Shown: positions 1 to 12,131, counted from the stretch's first letter. The stretch is DNA of 64,000 nucleotides from Paulinella micropora (GCA_019918135.1 WBZZ01006225.1:1-64000); one strand, 5' to 3'. Notes: a model not told the origin generated them from the letters alone. Program-made: numbers and translations.

Positions 1-1245
1 AAAAAAAAAAAAATGGAAAACGCCATTCAGACAGGGTACACACCTCCGCCTTGACAGGCCTGTCCTCCAGTCCGCACACAATCGGCTCCACGAAATACGG
101 TCCAAATCTTAAATATCAGCAATCAAAATGAGTAGATGAATGAGGAACAGGGAAAGTACCGCTTTTCATAGAGCATGTTGGAAATCAGGTTTGCACAAAC
201 TGAAGGTTTGATGTCCCTCTCTTCTCTTAACTTATACATCTGTCAAATGGAAACAATGCAAACTGTACATAGACCACTAACTGTTGCATGAGCTGACGTT
301 TAGCTTGAACGTGAGGCTATGCAGCACAGTCTGCATGTCTGTGATGAGTCCAGCTAGCCCAACGTAAGTCTTCGAGTTCATGCGGTGCACCTACGATCAA
401 GCCATACACTTTTGCAAACTAATGTTGCAGTGGAACTATGGACCTTGTGCATATTTTGGGCAATCGTGGATAGTTGGATTCCAAACCTATGCCACAAGCA
501 GATGATGGAATTCATAAGCTTTTATAGTGTAAAGACATAACTGATAATGGCGCCGCCAGATAAGATGATTAAGGGATTCTGGGATAGGTTAGGACCGCAT
601 ATCGCTTGCGATTGCAACACAATTCTTGCCCACCATGGCAACAATGCCCGAACCGTTGTACTCCATAATGGACTGCACGTTGAATTCAAAGATAACATAT
701 CAGAAACGAGTACAGCAATGAACAAAAAAGTACAGACCATGATGTGCTATTTTGGCAGAGAAAACGGGATCTCAATTTCGGGAAGGGGGCAACTTATGGC
801 GAAGAAAGACCTCTATTGACAAGGAGGGAATATCCGACACCACAAAATGGCATTCAACGGAATTCCCTCTTACAGGCCAACACGATATTTTTGGAATCTC
901 TCAGGTCAGTGGCGCCACTTCTTGTGACTTTGCCTTTCATGAAAGTAACTTTTACAAGTGACCTCTGGTCATCCATACAAATCGTTAGCCCGAAGGCCAT
1001 TGATTTCTTCTTCTTCTTCGCTTTTATTGAGAGAACAATTTTACAATTGGACTCAGGGAACGTCCACGTGAAAAGTATAATAGCTGGTAAGTTATACCTT
1101 TATCTAAGATGGAAACCTAGTTATTCAGTTGAGCGTATTAAGGAAGATGTTAAATTAGTATTCAGCGGCTCAGTGGGGGGAGTTGGAGTGGGCGTGGTTG
1201 GCCATATACGTCGACTGATTCGGAGAGTCCTTCAGGTAGTGTTCC
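1..1245. other. No recognisable gene
   Basis: Mixed A/T-rich sequence with a poly(A) start. A short open frame of 90 codons begins with ATG at 547 (plus strand) and includes a Cys-containing stretch, but it matches no family I know and has no supporting context. Other short frames here overlap it in other phases. It could be a degraded exon or chance. The right end runs into a C/T homopolymer that starts the next repeat. Confidence 0.4.
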
Positions 1246-1249
1246 CCCC

Positions 1250-1667
1250 CCCCCCCTTTTTTTTTCAGTAAGCAAAGTTAAATGAGGAAAGAAAAGAGGA
1301 AACAAGGAAGAACAAAAGATAAAGAAGAACATAAAGAAGAGCTTAAATCAAAAGAGATCTGATTCCAAAGAACAACAGTACAAGCTCAAAAGGAAAAACT
1401 TGAACAAAGGTTCAACAGAAGGCTCCAGGAAAGAGTAAAAAGGACGACACAAGGGAAAAAAGAGAAAAAGGAGAAAGAGAGACAAAGAGGACAACAAGAA
1501 ACCAAGAATGAAGAAAAAGCAAGCAGATCGATAAAAACAAAACAAATAAAAACAAATAAAAAGCAGAAACAAAGAAAAAAACACAAAACTAACACAAAAA
1601 GAAACAAACAAAAACAAAAGACACAAAGACAGGATAAACAACAGACGTAACGACAAACACAAAGGGG

Positions 1668-1701
<34 letters not shown>

Positions 1702-2515
1702 CAGTAAGCAAGGTTTAATGAGAAAGAGACGAAAAAAAATAAAGAAGAGCTTAATTCAAATGAATTCTGGTTCCAAGGAACGACAGTACAAGCTCATAAG
1801 GAAATCTGGAACTAAGGTTCAACAGAAAGCTCCTGGAAAGAGTAAAATGGACGAGAAAAGAAAGAGAAAAAAGATAGAAAGAAAGAAAGAAAGTCACAAA
1901 GAGAAAAAGAAAAAAACAAGGAAAAGAATAGAGAACGAAGACAAAAACAACAAAGAATGATAGAAAACAAAACACAAAAGAGAATAGAAACAAAAAACAA
2001 AAAAAAGAAAAAACAAACGAAACAAAAGAAAAAAAAACCATACAAAAAGACAAGCGACAAACACCGAAGGCAAATAGAAACAAACATAAGGCCCTTTTTT
2101 TTTATTTTTTTTTATTTTTTTTTAAATACAGTATGCAAGGTTCAATGAGAAAGAGACGAAAAAAAATATAGAAGAGCTTAATTGAAATGAATTCTTTTTA
2201 TTAAAAAAAAAAAATTTCCGTAAGCAAGGTTTAATGAGAAAGAGACGGAAAAAAAAAAGAAGAGCTTAATTCGATTGATTCCGCTTCCAAGGAACGACAG
2301 TACAAGCTCATAAGGAAATCTGGAACTAAGGTTCAACACAAAGCTCCTGGAAAGAGTAAAATGGACGAGAAAAGAAAGAGAAAAAAAGATAGAAAGAAAG
2401 AAAGAAAGGGACCAAGAGAAAAAGAAAAAAACAAGGAAAAGAATAGAGAACGAAGACAAAAAAACAACAAAGAATGATAAAAAACAAAACACAAAAGAGA
2501 ACAGAATTTTTTTTT
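1250..2515. repeat. Triplicated A-rich unit headed by a T-run
   Basis: The same sequence recurs about three times, at roughly 1,250-1,670, 1,672-2,125 and 2,205-2,510, with a short partial copy at 2,126-2,205. Each copy starts with a T-run followed by cagtaagcaaggtttaatg, then a fairly conserved block around a cgacagtacaagctcat motif, then several hundred bases of GAAAG/AAACAA low complexity. A T-run at the start is what a reverse-oriented retroposed poly(A) tail would leave, so this may be a tandemly amplified retroposon remnant. The open frames in it are low-complexity Lys/Phe-rich and are not genes. Confidence 0.7.
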
Positions 2516-2525
2516 CTCGCGTGTG

Positions 2526-3455
2526 CATATGTTATATATATTATGATGTTTGTTGGTGTTTTTAGTAGATATGCCATTAGTGCTTTTTTGAATGGCTTTA
2601 TTTTTGTTTCATCTGTTATGTGTTTTGGGATTGATTTCCATTGATATGCAAAGATTTTGGTGAGATATGGGTCTTTGTGGTTACAAAGAGGCTGCATTTT
2701 GTTGAGTATCGGGTTTTGTATCAATGTATGGTATTGATTGGTGTAAAGGTGTTATTGTGGAGTGGTCTGTTGAGGTGTTTTTAGGGTAAATGAATGGGTG
2801 ATTTTCTATGCATACACGGAGGGTATATAGGTGGTGATGTCGAGCAGTTTGAGTTGATTTAGGATTGTTTTGGTATGTGCGCGGTAGTGTATTTTTGCAA
2901 TTATTATAATTATTTTTTTGGTGTATTTTTATGAGTGGTTGTATATATTTCTTTTTGTTGTCATGCGTCCCCCAGATGGAGATGTTATGTATGAGGTGTG
3001 GATATATGTGTGTATAGTATGGTTGTTTCATTGTCTTTGTGTTAGATATTTTTTAGCATATAATAATGAGTTGATTGTGGGTTGGAGTTTACGGATTATG
3101 TTGTTGATATGTTGGTCATATTTAAGGTTATGTTGTAGTATTATGCCCAGGTTTGCGTGTTGGCATTGCTCGAGGGTGTGGTTGTTTATTGTTATTGTGA
3201 TATTTTGTTCTGTTTTATGGAAAATTGTGTATGTTGTTTTTGTTGGGTTGCGTACTAGGTTATTAGAGTGGAGTAGTTTATTAGCTTAGTTATTTCTGTT
3301 TGTGTTTTTTTTTTGTAAGTCTGTATGAGTTTTGGTTGTTATTATAAGTGTTGTGTCGTCTGCATATGTATATACTGTTCCTTGTTGTATAATATTGATT
3401 ATGTCGTTAATATAGAGTAGGAAGAAGGTGGTGGATAATGTGCTGCCTTAATTAT
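2526..3455 (-). mobile_element. LINE (non-LTR) retrotransposon fragment, reverse transcriptase 3' half
   Basis: Reading the minus strand from about 3,455 downward gives the RT palm signature: a QGS-x-LS block followed by FFLLYINDI, then the catalytic YADD box in a YADDTTLI context at about 3,365-3,345. After that come the usual LINE landmarks: a KT-x-Y-x-IF block, an LGI-x-L block with a DQHINNI motif, and near the 3' end a WKSIPKHITDE / FKKALMAYLL block typical of the region after RT in jockey/CR1-like LINEs. Several stops and phase changes interrupt it, so it is dead. The 5' part (endonuclease and early RT) is missing, cut off where the SINE and (ATT)n array begin at about 3,455. Confidence 0.75.
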
Positions 3456-3474
3456 TATTATTATTATTATTATT

Positions 3475-3712
3475 GACACCGCGATAGCCCAGTGGTTAAG
3501 GTCTACCATCTGGGACCTGTCGCCAGTTCTATTCCCGTCGGTGCCAGTATTTCAAAGGATATTTTCTTTGAAAGTATTGGTCTGTTTGGAAGGCTTGGAG
3601 CTGCCTTGCGGGGGTGTCAGTAGAGCCTATCGTCAAATCTTCGTACTCCCCTCGCGGGTGAGACAATGGAGGCACATGTGCAGATTTGCATCCGCCATTG
3701 ACAGAGAAGCAC

Positions 3713-3793
<81 letters not shown>
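3475..3793 (+). mobile_element. tRNA-derived SINE with (ATT)n tail
   Basis: The first ~70 bases form a tRNA-like head. Box A is GATAGCCCAGTGG and a box B-like GTTCTATTCC follows. The head 5' end can pair with the CGGTGCC at its 3' end, as in an acceptor stem. A conserved non-tRNA body of about 170 bases follows, ending in GACAGAGAAGCACTATT, and then a long (ATT)n tail (3,713-3,793). The same head-body-tail layout recurs six more times in the window. Transcription by RNA polymerase III from boxes A and B is expected for this type; mobility would depend on a partner LINE. Confidence 0.8.
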
Positions 3794-4067
3794 GGACACC
3801 GTGATAGCCCAGTGGTCAAGTTCTACCATCTGGGCCCTGTCGCCAGTTCGATTCCCGTCGGTGCCACCAGTATTTTCATTGAACATACCGGTCTATTTCT
3901 GGACCAGTATTTTCATTGAACATACCGGCCCGTCTGGAAGTGTTGGAACTGCCCTTGCGGGGGTGTCATTAGAGCTTATCGTCAATTCTTCGTACTCCCC
4001 TCACGGGTGAGACGATGGAGGCGCATGTGCAGAAATGCATCAGCCATTGACAGAGAAGCACTATTAC

Positions 4068-4116
<49 letters not shown>

Positions 4117-4118
4117 TT
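3794..4118 (+). mobile_element. tRNA-derived SINE, second copy, with (ATT)n tail
   Basis: It abuts the tail of the previous copy. The box B here is the better-preserved GTTCGATTCC, and the head ends in CGGTGCCACCA. The body contains a direct duplication of a ~38-base TATTTTCATTGAACATACCGG segment that is also present in most minus-strand copies, so this is a subfamily mark. The tail is (ATT)n at about 4,063-4,118. Confidence 0.8.
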
Positions 4119-4346
4119 TTCTTTGAACATACCGGTCCGTCTGGAAGTGTTGGAACTGCCCGTGCGGGGGTGTCATTAGATTTTCTTTGAACATACCGGT
4201 CCGTCTGGAAGTGTTGGAACTGCCCTTGCGGGGGTGTCATTAGAGCCTATCGTCAATTCTTCGTACTCCCCTCACGGGTGAGGCGATGGAGGCACATGTG
4301 CAGAAATGCATTCGCCATTGACTGAGAAGCACTATTATTATTATTA

Positions 4347-4421
<75 letters not shown>

Positions 4422-4455
4422 TTATTATTGTCATTATTATTATTATTATTATTAT
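4119..4455 (+). mobile_element. Headless SINE copy with mixed trinucleotide tail
   Basis: Only the SINE body is present: the tRNA head is missing, and a ~62-base piece starting at TTTTCTTTGAACATACCGG is duplicated in tandem. It ends in the same GAAGCACTATT junction and then (ATT)n/(AGT)n of about 120 bases. 5' truncation is typical of retroposed copies, or two copies have recombined. Confidence 0.7.
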
Positions 4456-4502
4456 TAGCAGTATTTCACCAATGAATTGCAAGTGAGGTCCCGCTCTTCG
4501 CC

Positions 4503-4745
<243 letters not shown>

Positions 4746-5563
4746 GAGGACATCGTGAAGGGTTAGAAACTTTTTAATTTGCGAGTGACGGTGCCTGAAA
4801 CTTAGCAAAATTGATGAGAAAGTTTGGGTATTAGCAGTTTGTTGTGGAATAATTATCATGCTTTGCACTTATGCGTTGCATGGAATATTCAAGTATGATG
4901 GTAGTTTGGAATGAAATGATGACATAATTACTGGTGTTGATGCGGGTTGTTTGTTTATTTTCATGACGTCCATGAATGCCTCGTCTCCCTCTCCTCCCCT
5001 CTCATCTCACTCTTTCCCCAAGGTATGCAAGGGAAGAGGCGGCGCAGTGAAGAGGATCATGAGGGTGATGACTGCCTACTTCGGTGGACCCCTCTCTCAG
5101 GATTACCGGCTGAGGTACAGCGACAGGAGAAGTGACGTGCAACAAAATGATGAATCCGCGGATCACATTTGTGATGTCAAGTTCATGATGTTCATATGCT
5201 ATTGTCGTCGGTTTTTGAGGAGATAACTAGCATATAGAAAAACGTGCAGCGGATCGCTTGTCTGTCTGAGCAGATATCTCCCGACAAACTTCGCCGCAAG
5301 GTGCGACTACGCCAGATACGCTCCTACCGGTCTCCAGCGTACACGGAACCATTTTCTCTCCCCCCCCCCCCCAACACATACACACACACGCGCGCTTTTT
5401 TGTGCTGTTGTTGTTGTTGTTGTTGTTGTTCTGTTTGAAAATCATTGTTATTGATTGCACTATTTAATCCGCAAAATGATAAATGGAAGAGATGGTCCTT
5501 TCAGATAGTCTGCGACTCACGAAAAACAGTACTTTATATTCCTCATATCGTCATGATGGGTGA

Positions 5564-7985
5564 CTGAGGTCCATTCTGAGCTGGTTTCGCTCGCAGCATC
5601 TACTCGACCTGCGTGGTGACGATTCAGAGACGACTCCGTTGACTTTAGACCATGTTTTCGTTGCCTCGCCGTCCGATTCGAGCGTGCAGCGATGTTCAGC
5701 GACGATATTTCTGGGCTGTGGTGGGGCTTCCTGCGGAGGGTCGGAGACTGCAGTGCGTGAGGCGCTTGCCAATCATGGCGCGGTCCGAAGGGTGTGGCTT
5801 GGGGGAAACGTTAACTTTGCTGTGGCTGAGGTCCATACGAACACAAGTTCTTGACTTTCACTTATGATTTTTTTCATTATCCACCTCTTTCATTGTGTTG
5901 TCTAGCTGGATAGCCCAGCAGCTGCAGTGGCTGCCCGTCATGCCTTGCATGGGCGGCGTCTACCTGTCGACACCGTGTTTGCATCCCATACCAAGCTCGA
6001 CATGCCAAACCAGTCGATCAGCAGCACAGCGCCAGGAGGCAACGCTCAATCTAGTGGCGGATTGCCGCGGCTGGTGTTCGTTGAGGTATGTGCCAGAGAG
6101 CTTGCTGACACCATCTGGCAGGTCCTTGTTTTTTCAACGGTCCATCCCCATGTCTTATTTTTTCTTGTGTATCCTGTGCAGATATTGTTGGCTTTCGACG
6201 CGCTTGTCTTATCTCCAGTCGCTAATCCCAACCACTGTCTCACTTTAGATAAGCTTTTGCGCATGCAGACACAGCTTGGAAGAACAGCCGTACTCGATGT
6301 GACAATGTTGCAGCAAATTCTTGATACCCAAAGCCAACAAACAAAACACAAAATGACATCTGACCAAAGCAAAGTACCAACGAGACCAGTCGCTATGCAT
6401 GCCGAACGAAGGGATGGAAAAAGTTCCGAAAGTCAAAAGGAAGGAGGATTGCCCTCGGGGCTATGGCTTGTGTTGGATTTTATCAGTCCCCAAGAGGAGC
6501 AAGAGCTCGTAAAGTGGCTGAGCTTAGAAAGCTGGTGAGTCAATCAATCGATAGCTTGTAATCGGGCGAGCCTTGACCTTTCACAACACTTTCTGGCTGC
6601 GTTTCAAATTTTGTGGCTCTACAAATATGCAAATTCTTGTGATTTGTGCAGGCGGAAATACAAGTTGCGACAGGTGCTTCACTATGGGTATTGCGTGCTC
6701 CTCAGTCGCAGTAACATACTTATTTCATGTTTGGATTTTACTTTTGTCCCTGGTCAAGGAACTGCAAGCATACATATTTTACATTTACACAAATAGACAA
6801 TGCATTTATGTGAACTTGCGTATGTATATCGATCGTTTAAGCTTACATGCAATCCATTCAGTATGAGTGTACGGTACATGCATGACGTATGTGGCTTCTA
6901 GCTTTGCGTTCGACTACTCAATCAACAATGTAGACACCTCGCGTTCTATGGGCGCCTTCCCTCCTGCTGTCACTTCCGTTGTGAAGCGTCTTGCTCTTCT
7001 GGGTACTCCCAGACCATCCACTTCCTCCTCCTCGGCATCATCCGACTCTGCCTCTCAGACAACTATTTCCGCCACTTTCTCCTCATCTTATTCTGCTACT
7101 GAGCTTTTATCTTTCCTTCCGGACCAGCTGACAGTCAACAAATACGAGCCCGGGCAAGGCATCCCAAGTCACGTGGACACACATTCCATGTATCAACAAT
7201 GCTCATACACACATTTTCTTTCCTTTTAGAAGGGAATTCTTGGCTGTAGGTGCTACGAGCCGATCGTGTCGCTTTCGCTGGGATCTGGAGTCGTGATGGA
7301 TTTTACGCCACCATCTAATTCCAACGCAAACAGAACCAAAACTGGATCTGCCTCGTGCCCTCTTGGCGTGTGGTTGCCTTCGCGCTCCCTGCTCATCATG
7401 GCCCAAGATCTAAGGCATCTATGCTTTTTCTTCCCTAGCAACCAGCTCGCTCATTTCCCTGCTACAAATTGCATTTACATGCCATAGGTATGGCTGGACC
7501 CATGGTATTGCTGCTCGTAAAGCAGACCAAATTGAAGGAAGGATTCTGAAGAGGAGAGAGGTGTAACTGTCCTTTTTGACAGACTTGCGCTAGCACTTGT
7601 ATCAGATATTTTTTTTGTTATCTTTCCAACATCCTGTTTTGCAGCGGATCTCACTTACATTCCGGAGGATTCGAATTGCACGTGCGTAAGTACCTACCTA
7701 CTTTCAAATGCATATTTTGAATCCTCTATAGCTGTGTACATCAAATTCTGATTGTATGTCTGTCATGTACGTGATTAATGTGGATTGGAATGCAGAACCG
7801 ACCCATGTGGATGTGCATTCGCACACTTGTGTGACTCGCAGTCCAACCTTTTATCACAGCTTCCACGCACTTATGGTAGCTCGCAAACCAGCGAGCCAGC
7901 AGCTCCGTCACCAAATATGACATTTCAAGCATCCACAGAAACCATCTCTAGCCACCCGAACAGCAAGAGAGATGAGACCGGTTAA
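5564..7985 (+). CDS. ALKBH8: ALKBH8-like tRNA wobble-uridine dioxygenase (RRM + AlkB + zinc site), intron-containing
   Basis: Inferred exons are 5564-5830, 5906-6534, 6652-6687, 6902-7189, 7250-7414, 7488-7560, 7645-7685 and 7796-7985. Their phases agree throughout. An RRM comes first (LDHVFVAS to NVNFAVAE), then a linker and the AlkB fold starting at [19 protein letters not shown]. The fold includes [35 protein letters not shown] (Fe ligands H and D), [24 protein letters not shown] (second Fe His) and RISLTFRR (2-oxoglutarate Arg). The [11 protein letters not shown] block matches the ALKBH8 zinc site. ALKBH8 oxidises wobble mcm5U in tRNA. The animal C-terminal methyltransferase domain is absent; the frame stops after a Ser-rich tail. 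Introns are GT-AG except 7415-7487, which reads as GC-AG. The segment 6086-6181 has good splice sites and a length divisible by three, so it may be an optional intron. No ATG is in frame before the RRM; a first exon must lie upstream. Confidence 0.88.
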
Positions 7986-9165
7986 TCAATAATCACAGAA
8001 GTCATCGCGGAGTTGATTCCATCACAAAAGTCGCTGCGGAATTCGATACGACATACAAACGTTCATAGATACATATACTTATATATATGTATTTTACTAT
8101 TTATGTTATGTACATTGCAGCGGAATTTGATACGCATGCTCAGCAAGGACTTAAATGTATCCTCAGAACTAGGTAAGCTTTGTTACCTTTGCCAGTATAA
8201 AGCGGTCATAAAAGTTTATTAAATTCCCTGCTCCTTTCCTCTCCTTTCCTCCCTTTTCCTTTTCCCTCCATTCCCCTCCTCTCCTCTCCTTTCCTCTCTC
8301 CTCATGCCACACTTCGTCACGGTTTTCAACTCCCACTCTGCCGACATCCTTACCCGAAAGGCAAGTTGGATGAAAAAAGACTGGTAAGATTACGTTAAAA
8401 AAAAGTTGTCAAATGTCTGCTGAGTTAAGTGTCAAGAATTTCGTCGGGAATCTGAATCAAACCAATAGCAGCAAGACTACTAGTGCCGGCGCAACCCGCT
8501 GGCGTTGTAACATACAGACACTGGCATGATGGTTCGATCCATGAGTTCACACTGACCTACATTATATTTAAAATTCTTACAAACACCACTACCCTCATGT
8601 CACACTCTACGGAGCCCACTTAGCGACCGAATGTCAACGACTGCTCGGCCACACCCTGCCAGGGAAGCACTCGCGCTTTGCAAGTTATGTTCACTCATCT
8701 ACCCTCACTCTACCTGCTGGGTCTGTGGTGAAGCGGTGCATGAAGTATTTCAATGCAAGAAGCCTACATAACTGCCTACGCTGCGGTTCGACTCACAGAA
8801 TGATTAGCCTTTCCTGACTGCTATCCATCGGAGTCCGAAATGATATTGTACTGTCCCCAACGATAACTCAATGGAAGAGTAAGTCGGTAATATAACCAAA
8901 GGTGACACAGTCCTCAAAAAGAGACTGAATGACGTCTCGTTATATTATCTCAGTGACGCAAAAACAAAAAGGCTGCGCCCAAAGACCAGTATAAAATTGG
9001 CATTTCAAACGTGTCCCGCCAGACGAAATCTATATTAATAAATAAGTTTTTTACCTGATAATTCGGGGGGTAATGTCCAGAGCCCTACACCTCCTCCCAG
9101 TTTTTATGACGGAACTCTGTTTCCGACATAATGTTAGGCTATATTACTGTGGACATTCAAGTGGC
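7986..9165. other. No gene seen
   Basis: Downstream of ALKBH8 there is a C/T-rich stretch (about 8,228-8,310) and otherwise unremarkable unique sequence with no long frame, repeat or RNA gene that I can recognise. Confidence 0.5.
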
Positions 9166-9169
9166 AAAA

Positions 9170-9290
9170 CTTCCAATCAAATTTGAATTAGTGTTCAGAT
9201 TTTGAATTAATGGTCAGAAATCTAATTAATTGTCAGATATTTGATTAATGGTTGGAAATCAAATTAGTGATCGGATTTCGGCGACTCTGA
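9170..9290 (+). repeat. Array of ~19-bp repeats, left arm of an inverted pair
   Basis: Five or so imperfect units, each built as A/T-rich plus TTGAATTA or a variant and ending in TCAG, TTGG or TCGG. The reverse complement of 17,590-17,655 shows the same units in the same order, for example GATATTTGATTA followed by a GG and then AAATCAAATTAGT. Paired, inverted arrays of short repeats are typical subterminal sequences of DNA transposons, where the transposase binds. I take this as the left end of a candidate element that reaches to 17,655. Confidence 0.65.
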
Positions 9291-9431
9291 CTTGAATTAC
9301 ATTAATAATATGAATAAGTGAAAGTTGAACGGTAATATTAATAATAATACTAAATTTTACTAATAATATTAATAGTATAATAATACTGATACTAGTATTT
9401 AATATATATGATAATACTACAGTGAATAATA

Positions 9432-9731
9432 ATAATAGTGCTTCTCTGTCAATGGCTGATGCATTTCTGCACATGCGCCTCCATCGTCTCACCCGTGAGG
9501 GGAGTACGAAGAATTGACGATAAGCTTTAATGACACCCCCGCAAGGGCAGTTCCAACACTTCCAGACGGGCCGGTATGTTCAATGAAAATACTGGTCCAG
9601 AAATAGACCGGTATGTTCAATGAAAATACTGGTGGCACCGACGGGAATCGAACTGGCGACAGGGCCCAGATGGTAGAACTTGACCACTGGGCTATCACGG
9701 TGTCTATAATAATAATAATAATAATAATAAT
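9432..9731 (-). mobile_element. tRNA-derived SINE, minus strand
   Basis: Same family as at 3,794. On the minus strand the head (box A and box B) is at 9,703-9,632, the body runs down to 9,436 and the (ATT)n tail lies at about 9,435-9,420. It carries the duplicated CATTGAACATACCGG segment. Its head is preceded by an (AAT)n array shared with the next repeat. Confidence 0.8.
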
Positions 9732-10718
9732 ACTATATCTGAGGCGTACTGATGCAGCTAATGGCATATCCTCAACGGACATAAGCCTCCAATACCCTTG
9801 TTCGAGATCCTCCACCCCCCCGTGTCAGTCTCTCGCCTGATGATCGGGGCCATCGATGGAGCTCCTGAGGGCAAGACTGCACTAAGCCGAGGTTATTCCG
9901 CAGTCCCAGCAACCTCTTGCAAGACGTCACCGAATGTGCAAGTGCATACACCAAGCGCGGTTGCTAGAGCTGCCTCGAAACCCCACCCATAACAATCTGG
10001 TGTCTGCTGGGTCCTGGGCTATCAACCAGCATATGCGGAGTTTAAGATCTTTTACGCGCGCAACGACCCTCCTCCCCAGCATCTACCACCAAAGGGTTAT
10101 GAGTTGGCGTCACAGTTTAACGCCTTGAGGCCATTGGGCTGGAACTCTGTTTAGCAAGTGTGACTAGGTTTTTTCATCGGGATTTCCCTCAAATATGTCA
10201 CAGTCAACACTCCAAGGCAGATTTACTATATCTGAGGCGTACTGATGCAGCTAATGGCATATCCTCAACGGACATAAGCCTCCAATACCCTTGTTCGAGG
10301 TCCTCCACCCCCCCCGTGTCAGTCTCTCGCCTGATGATCGGGGCCACCGATGGAGCTCCTGAGGGCAAGACTGCACTAAGCCGAGGTTATTCCGCAGTCC
10401 CAGCAACCTCTTGCAAGACGTCACCGAATGTGCAAGTGCATACACCAAGCGCGGTTGCTAGAGCTGCCTCGAAACCCCACCCATAACAATCTGGTGTCTG
10501 CTGGGTCCTGGGCTATCAACCAGCATATGCGGAGTTTAAGATCTTTTACGCGCGCAACGACCCTCCTCCCCAGCATCTACCACCAAAGGGTTATGAGTTG
10601 GCGTCACAGTTTAACGCCTTGAGGCCATTGGGCTGGAACTCTGTTTAGCAAGTGTGACTAGGTTTTTTCATCGGGATTTCCCTCAAATATGTCACAGTCA
10701 ACACTCCAAGGCAGATTT
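9732..10718 (+). repeat. Tandem pair of a ~494-bp unit
   Basis: Units 9,732-10,224 and 10,225-10,718 are nearly identical and start with ACTATATCTGAGGCG. They end with CAACACTCCAAGGCAGATTTA. The few differences are single bases, so the duplication is recent or homogenised. A third copy lies at 11,624-12,107. Short frames in it recur in all copies but match no protein I know and are probably not coding. It looks like a short interspersed element of unknown type, flanked by (AAT)n like the SINEs. Confidence 0.85.
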
Positions 10719-10720
10719 AC

Positions 10721-10761
<41 letters not shown>

Positions 10762-10764
<3 letters not shown>

Positions 10765-11031
10765 GTGCTTCTCTGTCAATGGCTGATGCATTTATGCACA
10801 TGCGCCTCCATCGTCTCACCCGTGAGGGGAGTACGAAGAATTGACGATAAGCTCTAATGACACCCCCGCAAGGGCAGTTCCAACACTTCCAGACGGACCG
10901 GTATGTTCAATGAAAATGCTGGTCCAGAAATAGACCGGTATGTTCAATGAAAATACTGGTGGCACCGACGGGAATCGAACTGGCGACAGGGCCCAGATGG
11001 TAGAACTTGACCACTGGGCTATCACGGTGTC

Positions 11032-11100
<69 letters not shown>
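10762..11100 (-). mobile_element. tRNA-derived SINE, minus strand, between (AAT)n arrays
   Basis: A full head-plus-body copy (head at 11,030-10,960, body to about 10,765), with an (AAT)n array on each side. The 11,033-11,100 array lies on the head side, so a microsatellite already present probably served as the landing site. Confidence 0.8.
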
Positions 11101-11101
<1 letters not shown>

Positions 11102-11273
11102 GTGTATCTCCTGCCAATTGCTGAGCCAAAAGGCCATGTGCATCCAGTCCTCCATTCCATAAGGAAAGTCTCCACACCAATCGGTGGAATAAAGGAAGTG
11201 ACGGCATAGAACATTACTCTAGGAGCTTTATACCAATCAGCCCATGGAAAGGACCGATGGCCTATGTACTCCC

Positions 11274-11276
<3 letters not shown>
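11101..11276 (+). repeat. ~175-bp interspersed repeat, copy 1
   Basis: Starts AGTGTATCTCCTGCCAATTG and ends at ATGTACTCCCTAA, then runs into (AAT)n. Near-identical copies are at 11,436-11,611, 12,132-12,306 and, cut short, 12,683-12,813. There is no coding potential. Every copy is bounded by (AAT)n, like the SINEs and the 494-bp unit. Confidence 0.85.
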
Positions 11277-11317
<41 letters not shown>

Positions 11318-11397
11318 GTTGAATAGGCTTCCTCAGACTATAGCATCAGATCCAGATCCTGGACATGTGCCTCCATATTTGTTGAATAATAATAATG

Positions 11398-11435
<38 letters not shown>

Positions 11436-11436
<1 letters not shown>

Positions 11437-11611
11437 GTGTATCTCCTGCCAATTGCTGAGCCAAAAGGCCATGTGCATCCAGTCCTCCATTCCATAAGGA
11501 AAGTCTCCTAACCAATCGGTGGAATAAAGGAAGTGACGGCATAGAACATTACTATAGGAGCTTTATACCAATCAGCCCATGGAAAGGGACCGACGGCCTA
11601 TGTACTCCCTA
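11436..11611 (+). repeat. ~175-bp interspersed repeat, copy 2
   Basis: Same sequence as at 11,101 with a few substitutions, preceded by a long (AAT)n array and followed by a short one leading into the third 494-bp unit. Confidence 0.85.
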
Positions 11612-11623
11612 AATAATAATAAT

Positions 11624-12107
11624 ACTATATCTGAGGCGTACTGATGCAGCTAATGGCATATCCTCAACGGACATAAGCATCCAATACCCTTGTTCGAGGT
11701 CCTCCACCCCCCCGTGTCAGTCTCTCGCCTGATGATCGGGGCCACCAATGGAGCTCCTGAGGGCAAGACTGCACTAAGCCGAGGTTATTCCGCAGTCCCA
11801 GCAACCTCTTGCAAGACGTCACCGAATGTGCAAGTGCATACACCAAGCGCGGTTGCTAGAGCTGCCTCGAAACCCCACCCATAACAATCTGGTGTCTGCT
11901 GGGTCCTGGGCTATCAACCAGCATATGCGGAGTTTAAGATCTTTTACGCGCGCAACGACCCTCCTCCCCAGCATCTACCACCAAAGGGTTATGAGTTGGC
12001 GTCACAGTTTAACGCCTTGAGGCCATTGGGCTGGAACTCTGTTTAGCAAGTGTGACTAGGTTTTTTCATCGGGATTTCCCTCAAATATGTCACAGTCAAC
12101 ACTCCAA
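11624..12107 (+). repeat. Third copy of the ~494-bp unit
   Basis: Matches the tandem pair at 9,732-10,718 almost base for base, but stops at CAACACTCCAA where (AAT)n begins. It lacks the last ~11 bases of the tandem copies. Confidence 0.85.
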
Positions 12108-12131
12108 AATAATAATAATAATAATAATAAT

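Noticed and set aside
3794-3866. Functional tRNA gene
   Set aside because: Boxes A and B and part of the acceptor stem are present, but the sequence always continues into the same SINE body and exists in many diverged copies.
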